The notes below the pieces were generated by a model. That model saw only the letters and a program-made list of their open reading frames with translations, did not search any database and was not told where the DNA came from. A stretch of 34,794 nucleotides of DNA from DATMQA01 sp035566895 (GTDB lineage: Bacteria > Verrucomicrobiota > Verrucomicrobiia > Limisphaerales > UBA8199), in the NCBI GenBank assembly GCA_035566895.1, contig DATMQA010000053.1, forward strand, positions 1-34,794. Reading direction: 5' to 3'. Position 1 is the stretch's first letter; the number at the start of each line of letters is the position of its first letter. Positions 7,877 to 15,802 of this stretch are shown piece after piece. A program made the position numbers and the translations under genes.

Positions 7877-8215
7877 ATGAAAAAAATAGAAGCCATAGTA
7901 AAGCCCTTCAAGCTTGAGGACGTTAAGGACGCGCTCGGCGAAGCGGGCATCAGCGGCATGACCGTGACCGAGGTGAAAGGTTTTGGCCGGCAGAAAGGCC
8001 ACACGGAAATCTATCGCGGCAGCGAATATACCGTGGATTTCCTGCCAAAGCTAAAACTCGAGATCGTGCTGGACGAGGAACACGTGGAGGGAGCTGTCGC
8101 AGCGATCGTCAAAGCAGCCAAAACTGGAAAGATCGGAGACGGCAAGGTCTTCGTCTCTCCCATCGACCAGGCCATACGCATCCGCACGGAGGAGAAAGGG
8201 GAAAAGGCCGTTTAA
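7877..8215 (+). CDS. glnB: Nitrogen regulatory protein P-II
   Basis: A 112-aa canonical P-II trimer subunit. All functional elements are present: T-loop GFGRQKGHTEIYRGSEYTV with Q39, K40, R47 and Y51, B-loop KTGKIGDGKVFV, and C-terminal IRIRTEE. It should bind ATP/ADP and 2-oxoglutarate and report nitrogen status to AmtB, glutamine synthetase control or NtrB-like partners. The start is ATG 7877; an in-frame extension to 7787 lies in the leader and matches no P-II sequence. It lies 44 bp ahead of amtB, so it could equally be called glnK, the usual partner of amtB. A sigma-54 promoter lies about 100 bp upstream. Confidence 0.95.
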   Translation: MKKIEAIVKPFKLEDVKDALGEAGISGMTVTEVKGFGRQKGHTEIYRGSEYTVDFLPKLKLEIVLDEEHVEGAVAAIVKAAKTGKIGDGKVFVSPIDQAIRIRTEEKGEKAV

Positions 8216-8259
8216 GACCACAAACCATTGTAAACAACAACCAACCGAAGAAAAAACTA

Positions 8260-9810
8260 ATGAAACAAGCAATCCTATCAATGGGCTTGATCGCTGTTCT
8301 GGGCGCAAGCGCACTCACTACTAAGGCGGCTGACGCTGCGCCAGCCCCAGCCCCACCAAAACCTACCATCGAGGACCGCGTGGCGGATCTCGAGGCATAC
8401 GTCACCAACGGCGCGCGTCAGACCAATGCGCCCACCGCGCTGGCAACCTCACCTGGTCCCGGCCACAACGCTTGGCAGATGACTTCGGCCGCTCTGGTCC
8501 TGTTCATGACACTGCCCGGCCTGGCCCTGTTCTACGGCGGCCTGGTGCGCCGGAAAAATGTCCTTTCCGTCCTCGCCCAATGCTTTGGCATCACAGGCTT
8601 GGTTACCATCCTTTGGTGGGTTTGCGGTTACAGCATGGCCTTCCACAGCGGCAAGCCGTGGGTCGGCGGCCTGGGATTCAGCTTCCTCAACGGTGTGGAT
8701 TCAACCCCGAACACCGACTACGGCGGTTGGGTCTCACACAACGTCTTTTCGATGTATCAGTTGATGTTCGCGATCATTACGCCGGCCTTGATCGTCGGGG
8801 CCATCGCCGAGCGCATGAAATTCTCAGCCATTCTCGTGTTCATGACCCTCTGGATGTTTGTGGTCTATTTCCCGCTGGCGCACATGATCTGGGGCGTGGA
8901 CGGGATGATGAACGGGGTCGGCAACGCGGCGGCGAAAATCAAGGCGATTGATTTCGCGGGCGGCACGGTCGTGCATATGTCTTCGGGTTGGTCGGCCCTC
9001 ATCCTCTGTCTCATCCTGGGGAAACGCATCGGTTTCGGGAAACAAGACATGGCGCCCCATAACATGGTGCTCTGCATGGTGGGCACGGGCATGCTCTGGG
9101 TGGGGTGGTACGGCTTCAACGCCGGCAGCGCGGTCGGGGCGGACGTCATCGCGGCCAATGCCTTTACTACCACGACCATGGCGACGGCGGTCGCTTCCTT
9201 CGTGTGGCCGATGGCCGAATGGATCACCAAAGGAAAGCCCAGCGTCCTGGGATTCTGCTCCGGCGCGGTGGCTGGACTGGTGGTGATTACTCCAGCCTGC
9301 GGTTTTGTGACGCCCGGTGGGGCCGTGGTCATCGGCATCGCCGCGGGTATCGTTCCCTTCTTCTTCTGTTGGAAGGTCAAAGCCTTCTTCGGCTACGATG
9401 ACGCGCTCGATACCTTCGGAGTGCACGCGGTCGGCGGCACGATGGGAGCGTTTTTGACGGGAGTCCTGGCCCGAAACGCTGCCAATGGCAATCTCGCCAC
9501 CAACTTGAAGGACTACGTGAAAGACTCCGTTTTTCAACCGCTGGTCTTCCAGCAACTCGAGGCCATTGCGGTCACGCTGGTGCTGGCAGTTGTTGGCACC
9601 ACCGTGATCGCCTTCGCCGTCAAAGCGGTCCTTGGCCTGCGTCCGACGCCTGAGGTTGAAACCGGCGGCCTGGATGTCGCCGAGCATGGCGAGGAAGGCT
9701 ACCACTGGGAATCGTATGGCTCCGTTGGAAGTGGAACCGGCGTCACGGTAGCGGCGGCAACTGAGCCGCTCGGCAGCGCGTCTGTAGCTCGCAGGGTGGC
9801 GGCGACTTGA
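8260..9810 (+). CDS. amtB: Ammonium transporter Amt
   Basis: A 516-aa ammonium channel of the inner membrane. A signal-peptide-like N-terminus (about 1-24) is followed by a Pro/Ala-rich linker, a short predicted coiled coil (TIEDRVADLEAYV, 36-48) and eleven helices from about residue 70. The twin histidines of the pore are H239 (GGTVVHMSSG) and H389 (DTFGVHAVGG). Other Amt signatures are FYGGLVRRKN, GWYGFNAGS and the cytoplasmic loop GYDDALDTFG, where P-II docks. The C-terminus contains VAEHGEEGYH, typical of the P-II-responsive tail, then about 40 low-complexity residues. It is co-oriented with and 44 bp downstream of the canonical P-II gene. The N-terminal coiled-coil linker is longer than in E. 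coli AmtB; its role is unknown. Confidence 0.96.
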   Translation: MKQAILSMGLIAVLGASALTTKAADAAPAPAPPKPTIEDRVADLEAYVTNGARQTNAPTALATSPGPGHNAWQMTSAALVLFMTLPGLALFYGGLVRRKNVLSVLAQCFGITGLVTILWWVCGYSMAFHSGKPWVGGLGFSFLNGVDSTPNTDYGGWVSHNVFSMYQLMFAIITPALIVGAIAERMKFSAILVFMTLWMFVVYFPLAHMIWGVDGMMNGVGNAAAKIKAIDFAGGTVVHMSSGWSALILCLILGKRIGFGKQDMAPHNMVLCMVGTGMLWVGWYGFNAGSAVGADVIAANAFTTTTMATAVASFVWPMAEWITKGKPSVLGFCSGAVAGLVVITPACGFVTPGGAVVIGIAAGIVPFFFCWKVKAFFGYDDALDTFGVHAVGGTMGAFLTGVLARNAANGNLATNLKDYVKDSVFQPLVFQQLEAIAVTLVLAVVGTTVIAFAVKAVLGLRPTPEVETGGLDVAEHGEEGYHWESYGSVGSGTGVTVAAATEPLGSASVARRVAAT

Positions 9811-9843
9811 ACTTACCCCCGGAGGGGAGTTGGTTCCGAAGCG

Positions 9844-9873
9844 GGTGGCGTGGATCGTAAGGTCCACGCCGCC
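9844..9873 (+). terminator. Hairpin after amtB
   Basis: An 11-bp stem (GGTGGCGTGGA / TCCACGCCGCC, one G-U pair, 8-nt loop) starts 33 bp after the amtB stop. It is followed by TCTTGTGATTT rather than a clean T run. The rest of the 9811-10189 gap holds a second small hairpin (AGTGGC/GCCACT, 9922-9941), an AT-rich stretch and the glnA promoter. Confidence 0.6.
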
Positions 9874-10032
9874 TCTTGTGATTTGGTATAACAAAATAAC
9901 GGTGATATTGACCTCGCACGAAGTGGCAAAAAAGAGCCACTGGATTGGACTCGATATTCTATTCGTAATTATTATTTATGCTATTGATAGTCAGTTACTT
10001 GCATGACATTTTTGAGGGAGTCCGCAAGCCCT

Positions 10033-10048
10033 TGGCACAAAGCGTGCG
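10033..10048 (+). promoter_or_regulatory. Sigma-54 promoter for glnA
   Basis: TGGCAC-AAAGC-GTGCG has the full TGGCAC -24 half and GC at -12, with GG (10034-10035) and GC (10046-10047) 10 bp apart. The start site would be near 10059, giving a leader of about 130 nt before glnA. AT-rich DNA at about 9890-10010 lies upstream. A sigma-54 promoter for glnA fits the classical Ntr model. Confidence 0.7.
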
Positions 10049-10072
10049 TTATCCCTGCAGATTTAACGCGGT

Positions 10073-10097
10073 CCTCCGCATGAGCGAATTTCGGAGG
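10073..10097 (+). promoter_or_regulatory. Hairpin in the glnA 5' leader
   Basis: CCTCCG (10073-10078) and CGGAGG (10092-10097) form a 6-bp stem with a 13-nt loop inside the presumed glnA leader, about 95 nt before the start codon. It does not match the glutamine riboswitch (glnA RNA) as I remember it. The following 80 bases are A-rich and unstructured. Function unproven. Confidence 0.3.
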
Positions 10098-10189
10098 CCA
10101 ATGATTTGCCTGCGGGGCACCCAAAACATTCCGTTAAACCCAAAACGAGAAAAACGAAACGAAACAAAAACCAAACATACCCACATACC

Positions 10190-11602
10190 ATGAGCACACC
10201 CAAGAGCGTAGTTGAATTAGCCAAGAAGAGCGGCGCCAAGATGATGGACATCAAGTTCGTCGATACCTTTGGCACCTGGCAGCACTTCAGTTGTCCCATT
10301 CGGGAGCTAACCGAGGAGATTTTCACCGAAGGCATGGGCTTCGACGGTTCGAGCATCCGCGGCTGGAAGAGCATCGAGTCCTCGGACATGCTGGCGATGC
10401 CCGACCCAGTCACGGCTTTCATTGACCCGTTCATGGCCGAGCCAACACTATCCCTGACCTGCACTATCGCCGAGACCGGCACGCGCGAGCCCTATATTCG
10501 CGACCCGCGCGGCATCGCCCAGCGCGCCGAAAAGTACCTCGTCGGCACCGGGCTGGCTGATACGGCGGTGTTCGGGCCCGAGGCGGAGTTCTTCGTCTTC
10601 GACAACGTGCAGTATGACACCAAAAGCAACGGCACGTTCTACAGCGTCGATGGGGAGGAAGGGATCTGGAACACCGGCAAGGATACGATGCCCAACCTGG
10701 GGTACAAGATACGGCACAAGGAAGGGTATTTTCCGGTGGCGCCGGCTGACACGCAACAGGACATCCGGACGGAGATGGTGCTGTTGATGGAACAGTTGGG
10801 GGTACAAATTGAGCGGCAACATCACGAGGTGGCCACAGCGGGTCAGGCGGAGATTGATTACCGTTTTGACACGCTGGTCCGCTCAGCCGACGCGATGATG
10901 GTGTATCGTTACGTGGTCAAGAACGTGGCACGGCGGCACGGCAAGACAGCGACATTCATGCCCAAGCCGTTGTTTGGCGACAACGGCAGCGGGATGCACA
11001 CCCACCAGAGCTTGTGGAAGAAGGACAAGCCGCTGTTTTCCGGCAAGGAGTATGCCGGGCTGAGCAAGATGGCGCTCAACTACATCGGCGGGCTGCTCAA
11101 GCACGCCCATGCCTTGTGCGCGTTTTGCAGTCCGACGACCAACAGCTACAAGCGCCTGGTGCCTGGATATGAAGCGCCGGTGAACCTGGCGTATAGCTCG
11201 CGGAACCGTAGCGCGGCCATCCGCATTCCGACCTACAGCGAGAACCCAAAGGCTAAGCGGATCGAGTATCGTCCGCCCGATCCGGCGGCCAATCCGTATC
11301 TCGCGTTCGCGGCAATGTTGCTGGCGGGATTGGATGGGGTGCTCAATAAGATCGACCCGGGTGAACCAATGGACAAGAACCTCTATGAGCTGCCGCCGGA
11401 AGAGATGGCCAAGATACGGCAGGTGCCGGGGAGCCTGGAGGAAGCGATTGTGGCGTTGGAGAAGGACCATGAGTTCCTGCTCAAGGGCGACGTGTTCACA
11501 ATGGACTTTTTGGACATGTGGATAGCGGCCAAGCGCAAAGAGCATGACGCGCTGCGGCTGCGGCCACACCCGTACGAGTTCTTTCTCTACTACGACGTGT
11601 AG
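10190..11602 (+). CDS. glnA: Type I glutamine synthetase
   Basis: A 470-aa GSI enzyme that makes glutamine from glutamate, ammonia and ATP as a cytoplasmic dodecamer. Signatures: MGFDGSSIRGW (49-59), GPEAEFFVFD (129-138), the metal and glutamate site around KPLFGDNGSGMHTHQS (259-274), NRSAAIRIP (339-347) and the C-terminal RPHPYEFFLYYDV. Tyr399 in KNLYELPPEE matches the adenylylation tyrosine of the GSI-beta class, so GlnE-type modification is likely, although glnE is not in the window. The start is ATG 10190, giving the normal N-terminus; upstream in-frame codons belong to the leader. It follows a sigma-54 promoter. Confidence 0.97.
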   Translation: MSTPKSVVELAKKSGAKMMDIKFVDTFGTWQHFSCPIRELTEEIFTEGMGFDGSSIRGWKSIESSDMLAMPDPVTAFIDPFMAEPTLSLTCTIAETGTREPYIRDPRGIAQRAEKYLVGTGLADTAVFGPEAEFFVFDNVQYDTKSNGTFYSVDGEEGIWNTGKDTMPNLGYKIRHKEGYFPVAPADTQQDIRTEMVLLMEQLGVQIERQHHEVATAGQAEIDYRFDTLVRSADAMMVYRYVVKNVARRHGKTATFMPKPLFGDNGSGMHTHQSLWKKDKPLFSGKEYAGLSKMALNYIGGLLKHAHALCAFCSPTTNSYKRLVPGYEAPVNLAYSSRNRSAAIRIPTYSENPKAKRIEYRPPDPAANPYLAFAAMLLAGLDGVLNKIDPGEPMDKNLYELPPEEMAKIRQVPGSLEEAIVALEKDHEFLLKGDVFTMDFLDMWIAAKRKEHDALRLRPHPYEFFLYYDV

Positions 11603-11669
11603 GAAAGCGGTTCAGACCGAAAACAGCACTTGATGCGTGAAACGTGAATCCCAAGGGCAGGTTCAGGTT

Positions 11670-12203
11670 CTAAGTTTGACTGAAAAATTGCCGAATCCCC
11701 CAGCGTGAGGGTGTGATGTCTCTTTGGATAGCTCCCGTTCCAGGCTTGAATGCGGGGCAGTCATTGGATTGGGCAAAGAATTCGAGCTGGCCGCGTTTGG
11801 CGACTTCCGCAAGGTAGGCCTGGGTTTGGGCGGTTTTCTCGTGTGCGTCGCCGACGAACAGGGCTGCCAGCGCGATGGGGCGGTGAGGCTCCGACAGACA
11901 GAGTTCGAGCAAGGTTTGGACGTGGACCGGCAGTTCCCCACCCTTGCTGGAGATGATGATGAGGTCCGCCTCCGAGGCATCGTTGAGGGCCAGTTCGTGG
12001 AGCTTGGGAATTTTTAACACATCAAACTTCCACATCTGGCTGGCAAATGCGCAATGCCGGCCGAGGTTCTCGGACAGAAGATCGCAGGTTTTTTTGGCGT
12101 ACATGCCAGCCTCGAAGTCTTCGTACGCGACGATTACATTGAAAGTTGGATTGGTTTCGAGCTCCGGAAAGATCGGCGGAGCAGCGGCGAGTGTACGTTG
12201 CAT
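11670..12203 (-). CDS. Conserved-looking 177-aa cytoplasmic protein convergent with glnA
   Basis: I do not recognise a characterised family. The 177-aa product has no signal peptide or membrane segment. It alternates predicted strands and helices (FNVIVAYEDF, ADLIIISSKGGELPVHVQ, IALAALFVGD), which suggests a small alpha/beta fold of flavodoxin, receiver or universal-stress type. Residues about 25-90 (VAYEDFEAGMYAKKTCDLL, MWKFDVLKIPKL) read as well-constrained protein. From memory, similar proteins occur in other Verrucomicrobiota, but I could not check. It converges on glnA with a 67-bp gap. A link to nitrogen metabolism is suggested only by position. It has its own leader of about 140 bp in a repeat-rich gap. 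Confidence 0.72.
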   Translation of the reverse strand: MQRTLAAAPPIFPELETNPTFNVIVAYEDFEAGMYAKKTCDLLSENLGRHCAFASQMWKFDVLKIPKLHELALNDASEADLIIISSKGGELPVHVQTLLELCLSEPHRPIALAALFVGDAHEKTAQTQAYLAEVAKRGQLEFFAQSNDCPAFKPGTGAIQRDITPSRWGIRQFFSQT

Positions 12204-12256
12204 AATTATAGAAGATATTCAAAGCGAGGCCTCGCAATCACAATAGGGTTTTAACC

Positions 12257-12347
12257 CTAAGTGAAACGTGAAACTCAAAACGTGAAACGTGGACTCTGGA
12301 GTTTACCTCCCGTGCGTTTCACGCATCACGTTTCACGTTCCCCTTAG
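12257..12347. repeat. Word-type inverted repeat (GTGAAACG word) overlapping a stop codon
   Basis: The left arm 12257-12289 holds repeated GTGAAAC units every 8-9 bp; the right arm 12311-12347 holds their inverted copies (GTTTCAC). The arms are complementary over most of 33-37 bp, including CTAAG/CTTAG at the outer ends. The right arm overlaps the TAA stop (12344-12346) of the DUF554 gene. A single stray unit (GCGTGAAACGTGAA) lies after glnA at 11637-11650. A separate 7-bp palindrome (TAGGGTT/AACCCTA) sits just outside the left arm. Confidence 0.75.
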
Positions 12348-13072
12348 CGCACCAGCCAGGTCAGCAGCGGGGCAACCACGAGACTCGGCAAATAATCCGC
12401 CAGTTCAATCCGCTTCAACCCCAACATTACCAGGGCCACCGAAGACACCAGAACCCCGCCCACGGCGTTCACCGGATCCACCAGGCCGTGGGCGCCAAGA
12501 TACGGTCCGAGCCAACCCGCGCATACCAGCGTCAGTGTGCCCTGGAAGGCCAGCACCGCGATGGCCGAAACCATACTGCCCCAACCGAACAACAACACGA
12601 AACCCATGCTCGCCAAGCCATCGATTACTGCCTTTACTGCCAGGGGATAAAAATATCCCGGCACCGTCAGGCCGTCCTGGATTGCGCCGAGAATGCCCAG
12701 CGGCGCGGCGCAAAAAAGGGCGGCGCAAATCTTGAATCCCTCGCCCGGCCGGGCCGGAGTTCCCGGCCGTAGCTCAGCAAGCCGTTCACGGGCATGCCGG
12801 CCCAACCGATTGGAAAACTTTTGAAGGTGCAACAGGCGGCCCGCCAGTTTTCCCAGCGCCATGGCGAGCAGCACAATGAGAAGCTGCCTGAGGATCTGCA
12901 GGAACGAACCGCTGAGGCTTAACCAGCTCAAGCGCAAACCGTAGAAGGTCGTGAACGCAGCCAAACCAACTTTGAAATATGCCTCCCGGGCGGGAGCGAG
13001 CGGCTTGCGCCTGACCAGGCCAATGATGCCGCCCGACAGAATCCCGGCCACATTCAGAATGGTTCCGATCAC
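12344..13072 (-). CDS. DUF554 family integral membrane protein
   Basis: A 242-aa polytopic protein of the DUF554 family (YdfK/YqgA-like). It begins with the characteristic MIGTILNVAGILSGGIIGL and contains FYGLRLS, the glycine-rich CAAPLGILGAIQDGLTG-like segment (actual CAAPLGILGAIQDGL) and GGVLVSSVALVMLGLKRI near the end. About six to seven hydrophobic helices are visible. The function of the family is not known. The 5' end faces rmlA divergently across 166 bp. The start at 13072 coincides with the family's usual N-terminus. Confidence 0.88.
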   Translation of the reverse strand: MIGTILNVAGILSGGIIGLVRRKPLAPAREAYFKVGLAAFTTFYGLRLSWLSLSGSFLQILRQLLIVLLAMALGKLAGRLLHLQKFSNRLGRHARERLAELRPGTPARPGEGFKICAALFCAAPLGILGAIQDGLTVPGYFYPLAVKAVIDGLASMGFVLLFGWGSMVSAIAVLAFQGTLTLVCAGWLGPYLGAHGLVDPVNAVGGVLVSSVALVMLGLKRIELADYLPSLVVAPLLTWLVR

Positions 13073-13238
13073 CGTCGAAGATTAACAGTGAAGCCGCGAA
13101 GGTGCGAGGACAGACAGAAACACTCTGGCTTCAGCCCGCGTCCGGGCCAATACGGAGAACGACTGCGGCAAAAACGGACTCTCCGGCGCACAAGTTGCCC
13201 TTTGCAACCGGGTGCCATTTTCGTATGTTCCGGCGCGC

Positions 13239-14120
13239 ATGAAAGGCATCATCCTCGCAGGCGGCGCCGGCTCGCGGCTTTTTCCGCTGACCTTGGTGGC
13301 GAGCAAGCAGCTCCAGCCGGTGTACGACAAACCGATGATCTATTACCCGCTGACGACCCTGCTCGAAGGCGGCATCCGCGAACTCTGCCTGATCTCCACA
13401 CCACACGATCTGCCGCGGTTCCGCCAGTTGCTGGGCGATGGCAGCCCCTGGGGTTTGACCATTGATTACCGCGAACAGGCAAAACCGGAAGGCATCGCTC
13501 AGGCCTTCCTCATCGCCGAATCCTTCATCGGCAAGGACGCCGTCACCCTGATCCTTGGCGATAACGTATTCTACGGCGGCGACAGTTTTCACAAGGCCTT
13601 TGGCGATTTCAAAACCGGGGCGACGATTTTCGGCTACCATGTCAATGACCCCGAACGTTACGGCGTGGTGGAATTCGACGCCAATGGGCAGGCGATCTCG
13701 ATTGAGGAGAAGCCCAAGCAAGCCAGAAGCAACTATGCGGTTCCCGGCCTGTATATCTATGACAATACGGTGGTCGCGCTGACTAAGAGCTTGAAACCTT
13801 CAGCGCGGGGCGAGTTAGAGATCACCGACGTCAATGTGGAGTATATGAGGCGCCGGCAACTCCGTGTGTTCCGGCTCAACCGTGGGTTTGCCTGGCTGGA
13901 CGCCGGCACGAGCAACAGCCTGCATGAGGCTTCGGCCTATGTGCAGACCATTGAGAAACGGCAAGGCATCAAGATCGGTTGCCCGGAGGAGGCTGCTTTC
14001 CGCCGCGGGTTCCTTTCCCTGACGCAATTGGAGGGGTTGACGCAACGAATGCCCAAATGCGAATACCGCGAGTATCTGGTCAATGAAGTCATCGGCGAGG
14101 CCAAACGGCTGGCCGGCTAA
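13239..14120 (+). CDS. rmlA: Glucose-1-phosphate thymidylyltransferase RmlA
   Basis: A 293-aa nucleotidyltransferase that makes dTDP-glucose from dTTP and glucose-1-phosphate, the first step of dTDP-L-rhamnose synthesis. Signatures: MKGIILAGGAGSRLFPLT (nucleotide loop), SKQLQPVYDKPMIYYPL, LGDNVFYG, the sugar site YGVVEFDANG and FAWLDAGTSNSLHEAS. The start is ATG 13239; the nine codons upstream in frame are not family-like. It is the first gene of rmlACDB, with rmlC nine bases downstream. Confidence 0.97.
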   Translation: MKGIILAGGAGSRLFPLTLVASKQLQPVYDKPMIYYPLTTLLEGGIRELCLISTPHDLPRFRQLLGDGSPWGLTIDYREQAKPEGIAQAFLIAESFIGKDAVTLILGDNVFYGGDSFHKAFGDFKTGATIFGYHVNDPERYGVVEFDANGQAISIEEKPKQARSNYAVPGLYIYDNTVVALTKSLKPSARGELEITDVNVEYMRRRQLRVFRLNRGFAWLDAGTSNSLHEASAYVQTIEKRQGIKIGCPEEAAFRRGFLSLTQLEGLTQRMPKCEYREYLVNEVIGEAKRLAG

Positions 14121-14129
14121 ACCGCGCCC

Positions 14130-14678
14130 ATGAATGTCATTCCGTGCGAGTTGAAGGGCCTGCTCATCCTGGAGCCGAAGGTTTTCGGCGACGCCCGCGG
14201 GTTCTTTCTGGAGACCTGGAATCGACGCCGCTACCGCGAAGCCGGGGTGGAGGCGGATTTCTGCCAGGACAACCTCTCGGTCTCCAGCCGCGGGATTCTG
14301 CGCGGCTTGCACTGCCAGAACCCGACCCCTCAAGGCAAGCTGGTTTCGGTCCTGCAAGGGGAAGTCTTTGATGTGGCCGTGGACCTCCGCCGCAGTTCGC
14401 CCACTTTCGGCAAATGGCACGGCACCCGGCTCTCCGGTGAGAACAAACGCCAGTTTTTCATTCCGGCAGGTTTCGCCCACGGTTTTCTCGTGCTGAGCGA
14501 AACCGCCATGTTCCATTACAAGTGCACGGCTTTTTACACGCCGCAGGATGAAATGACCATCCGGTGGGATGACCCGGATATCGGGATCGAGTGGCCGATG
14601 CACAGCCCCCTGCTCTCGGAGAAGGATGGCAAAGGAATGCGCCTGCGCGACGTGCCGCCAGAACGTTTGTTTGCCTAA
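14130..14678 (+). CDS. rmlC: dTDP-4-dehydrorhamnose 3,5-epimerase RmlC
   Basis: A 182-aa cupin epimerase, the third enzyme of the pathway. Signatures: DARGFFLETWN, QDNLSVSSRGILRGLHCQNP (catalytic H61), GEVFDVAVDLRRSSPTFG, FIPAGFAHGFLVLSE, and the Tyr of YKCTAFYTP. Length is normal for the family. It starts nine bases after rmlA and was probably transcribed with it. A GTT-word repeat tract separates it from rmlD. Confidence 0.96.
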   Translation: MNVIPCELKGLLILEPKVFGDARGFFLETWNRRRYREAGVEADFCQDNLSVSSRGILRGLHCQNPTPQGKLVSVLQGEVFDVAVDLRRSSPTFGKWHGTRLSGENKRQFFIPAGFAHGFLVLSETAMFHYKCTAFYTPQDEMTIRWDDPDIGIEWPMHSPLLSEKDGKGMRLRDVPPERLFA

Positions 14679-14702
14679 CCTCAACCGGAAGGAACAGGAA
14701 AA

Positions 14703-14740
14703 GGGGTTGATGGAGTTAAATGGGTTAAATAGTTAAATCG
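14703..14740. repeat. Quasi-periodic GTTAAAT tract between rmlC and rmlD
   Basis: GGGGTTGAT, GGAGTTAAAT, GGGTTAAATA and GTTAAATCG follow one another, so GTT recurs every 8-10 bp across the 64-bp gap between rmlC and rmlD. On the other strand this gives AAC words, the same type seen at 22900-23025. It ends two bases before the rmlD start codon. Confidence 0.55.
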
Positions 14741-14742
14741 CT

Positions 14743-15624
14743 ATGGCTTTGCCTGTGATTTTAGTAATTGGGAAAATCGGCCAGGTCGGCTGGGAATTGC
14801 GCCGCACCCTGGCGCCGCTGGGAACATTGGTTTGTGTTGATTATCCCGAGATCGACCTCACTGACCCCGGGTCGATTCGCAAATGGGTGCGAGAGACTGC
14901 TCCCACGGTCCTGGTGAATGCCGCCGCCTACACCGCAGTGGATAAGGCCGAAACCGAACCGGAGCGCTGCCAGCAAATTAACGGCCTGGCTCCGGGGATT
15001 TTGGCGGAGGAAGCGAAAAAGGTCGGAGCATTGCTCGTGCATTACTCAACCGATTACATTTTCGACGGGTCCAAAACCACCCCCTACGTCGAGGTGGATG
15101 AGCCTAACCCGCTGAGCGCCTATGGCCGCTCGAAACTGGCCGGCGATCTGGCAGTGCAACAGGTGGATGGGAACTTTCTGATTTTTCGGTTGTGCTGGGT
15201 TTATGGAGCGCGGGGGCAGAATTTTATGCGTACGATGCTCCGCCTGGCGCGGGAGCGCGAAAAACTGCAAGTGGTGGGAGACCAATTTGGCTGCCCGACC
15301 TGGTCGCGCATGATCGCTGAGACAACTGCGCTGGCGTTGAAGCAAGTGCTGGCGGCCCGCGACCCCGCCGCTTACAAAGGCGTCTATCACCTGGCCGCTT
15401 CGGGCCAAACGAGTTGGCATGGCTTCGCCCAATCCATCATCGCCTCGATGCCGGAAGCCGAGCGAAAATGCAAAGTGGTCGAGCCGATTACCACGCCGGA
15501 GTATCCCCTGCCGGCCCGGCGCCCGGCCTATTCAGTGCTTTCCTGTGAAAAACTCAAACGGGCCTTAGGGCTGCAGTTGCCGCCCTGGGAGGAGAGTTTG
15601 AAACAAGTTTTGGAGAAGAGTTAA
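14743..15624 (+). CDS. rmlD: dTDP-4-dehydrorhamnose reductase RmlD
   Basis: A 293-aa NADPH-dependent extended SDR, the final step to dTDP-L-rhamnose. Signatures: VIGKIGQVGWELRR (GxxGxxG cofactor loop), NAAAYTAVDKAE, STDYIFDGSKTTPY, the YxxxK pair in LSAYGRSKLAGD, RLCWVYGARGQNFMRTML and the C-terminal RPAYSVLSCEKLKRALG. The stop codon lies inside the left inverted repeat of the GxxExxY element that separates it from rmlB. Confidence 0.96.
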   Translation: MALPVILVIGKIGQVGWELRRTLAPLGTLVCVDYPEIDLTDPGSIRKWVRETAPTVLVNAAAYTAVDKAETEPERCQQINGLAPGILAEEAKKVGALLVHYSTDYIFDGSKTTPYVEVDEPNPLSAYGRSKLAGDLAVQQVDGNFLIFRLCWVYGARGQNFMRTMLRLAREREKLQVVGDQFGCPTWSRMIAETTALALKQVLAARDPAAYKGVYHLAASGQTSWHGFAQSIIASMPEAERKCKVVEPITTPEYPLPARRPAYSVLSCEKLKRALGLQLPPWEESLKQVLEKS

Positions 15625-15798
15625 CAACGAAGGAACAAAGTAACGAAGGAAACCCAATATGAAGGAAATTACTTATCTAAAACTCCTCCGCTTGCCACTC
15701 GGGCTGTTGATCAACTTTAATGAAGTCCTCGTCAAGGATGGGATTCGTCGAATTCCCAATCTCCACCTCCTTTAGTTACTTTGTTACTTTGTTGTTAA
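15621..15798. repeat. 178-bp element with 27-bp inverted repeats between rmlD and rmlB
   Basis: The left arm (15621-15647) begins TTAACAAC and repeats words ending in AAC every 8 bp. The right arm (15772-15798) carries TTACTTTG-type words and ends GTTGTTAA. The arms match at 24 of 27 positions in inverted orientation. Between them lies a 38-codon remnant of a GxxExxY-family gene. The left arm includes the rmlD stop codon and the right arm ends four bases before the rmlB ATG. It looks like a small non-autonomous mobile or hairpin element inserted in the operon gap. Confidence 0.7.
15659..15775 (+). pseudogene. C-terminal remnant of a GxxExxY-family protein
   Basis: A 38-codon frame whose product contains TYLKLLRLPLGLLINFNEVL and VKDGIRRIPN. 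This is the typical C-terminal end of GxxExxY proteins, a PD-(D/E)XK-nuclease-like family of about 120-140 aa. The N-terminal two thirds, including the GxxExxY motif itself, are missing. It has an ATG and a stop and may be an intact small frame by chance, but it should be treated as a fragment. It lies wholly inside the inverted-repeat element. Confidence 0.7.
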
Positions 15799-15802
15799 TC
15801 TC

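Noticed and set aside
9922..9941. Another sigma-54 site (TGGCAAAAAAGAGCC)
   Set aside because: The -12 position is CC rather than GC; it is better explained as a small hairpin.
10106..10189. Longer N-terminus for glutamine synthetase
   Set aside because: Those codons are in the leader downstream of the sigma-54 site; the conserved protein begins MSTPKSVVEL at 10190.
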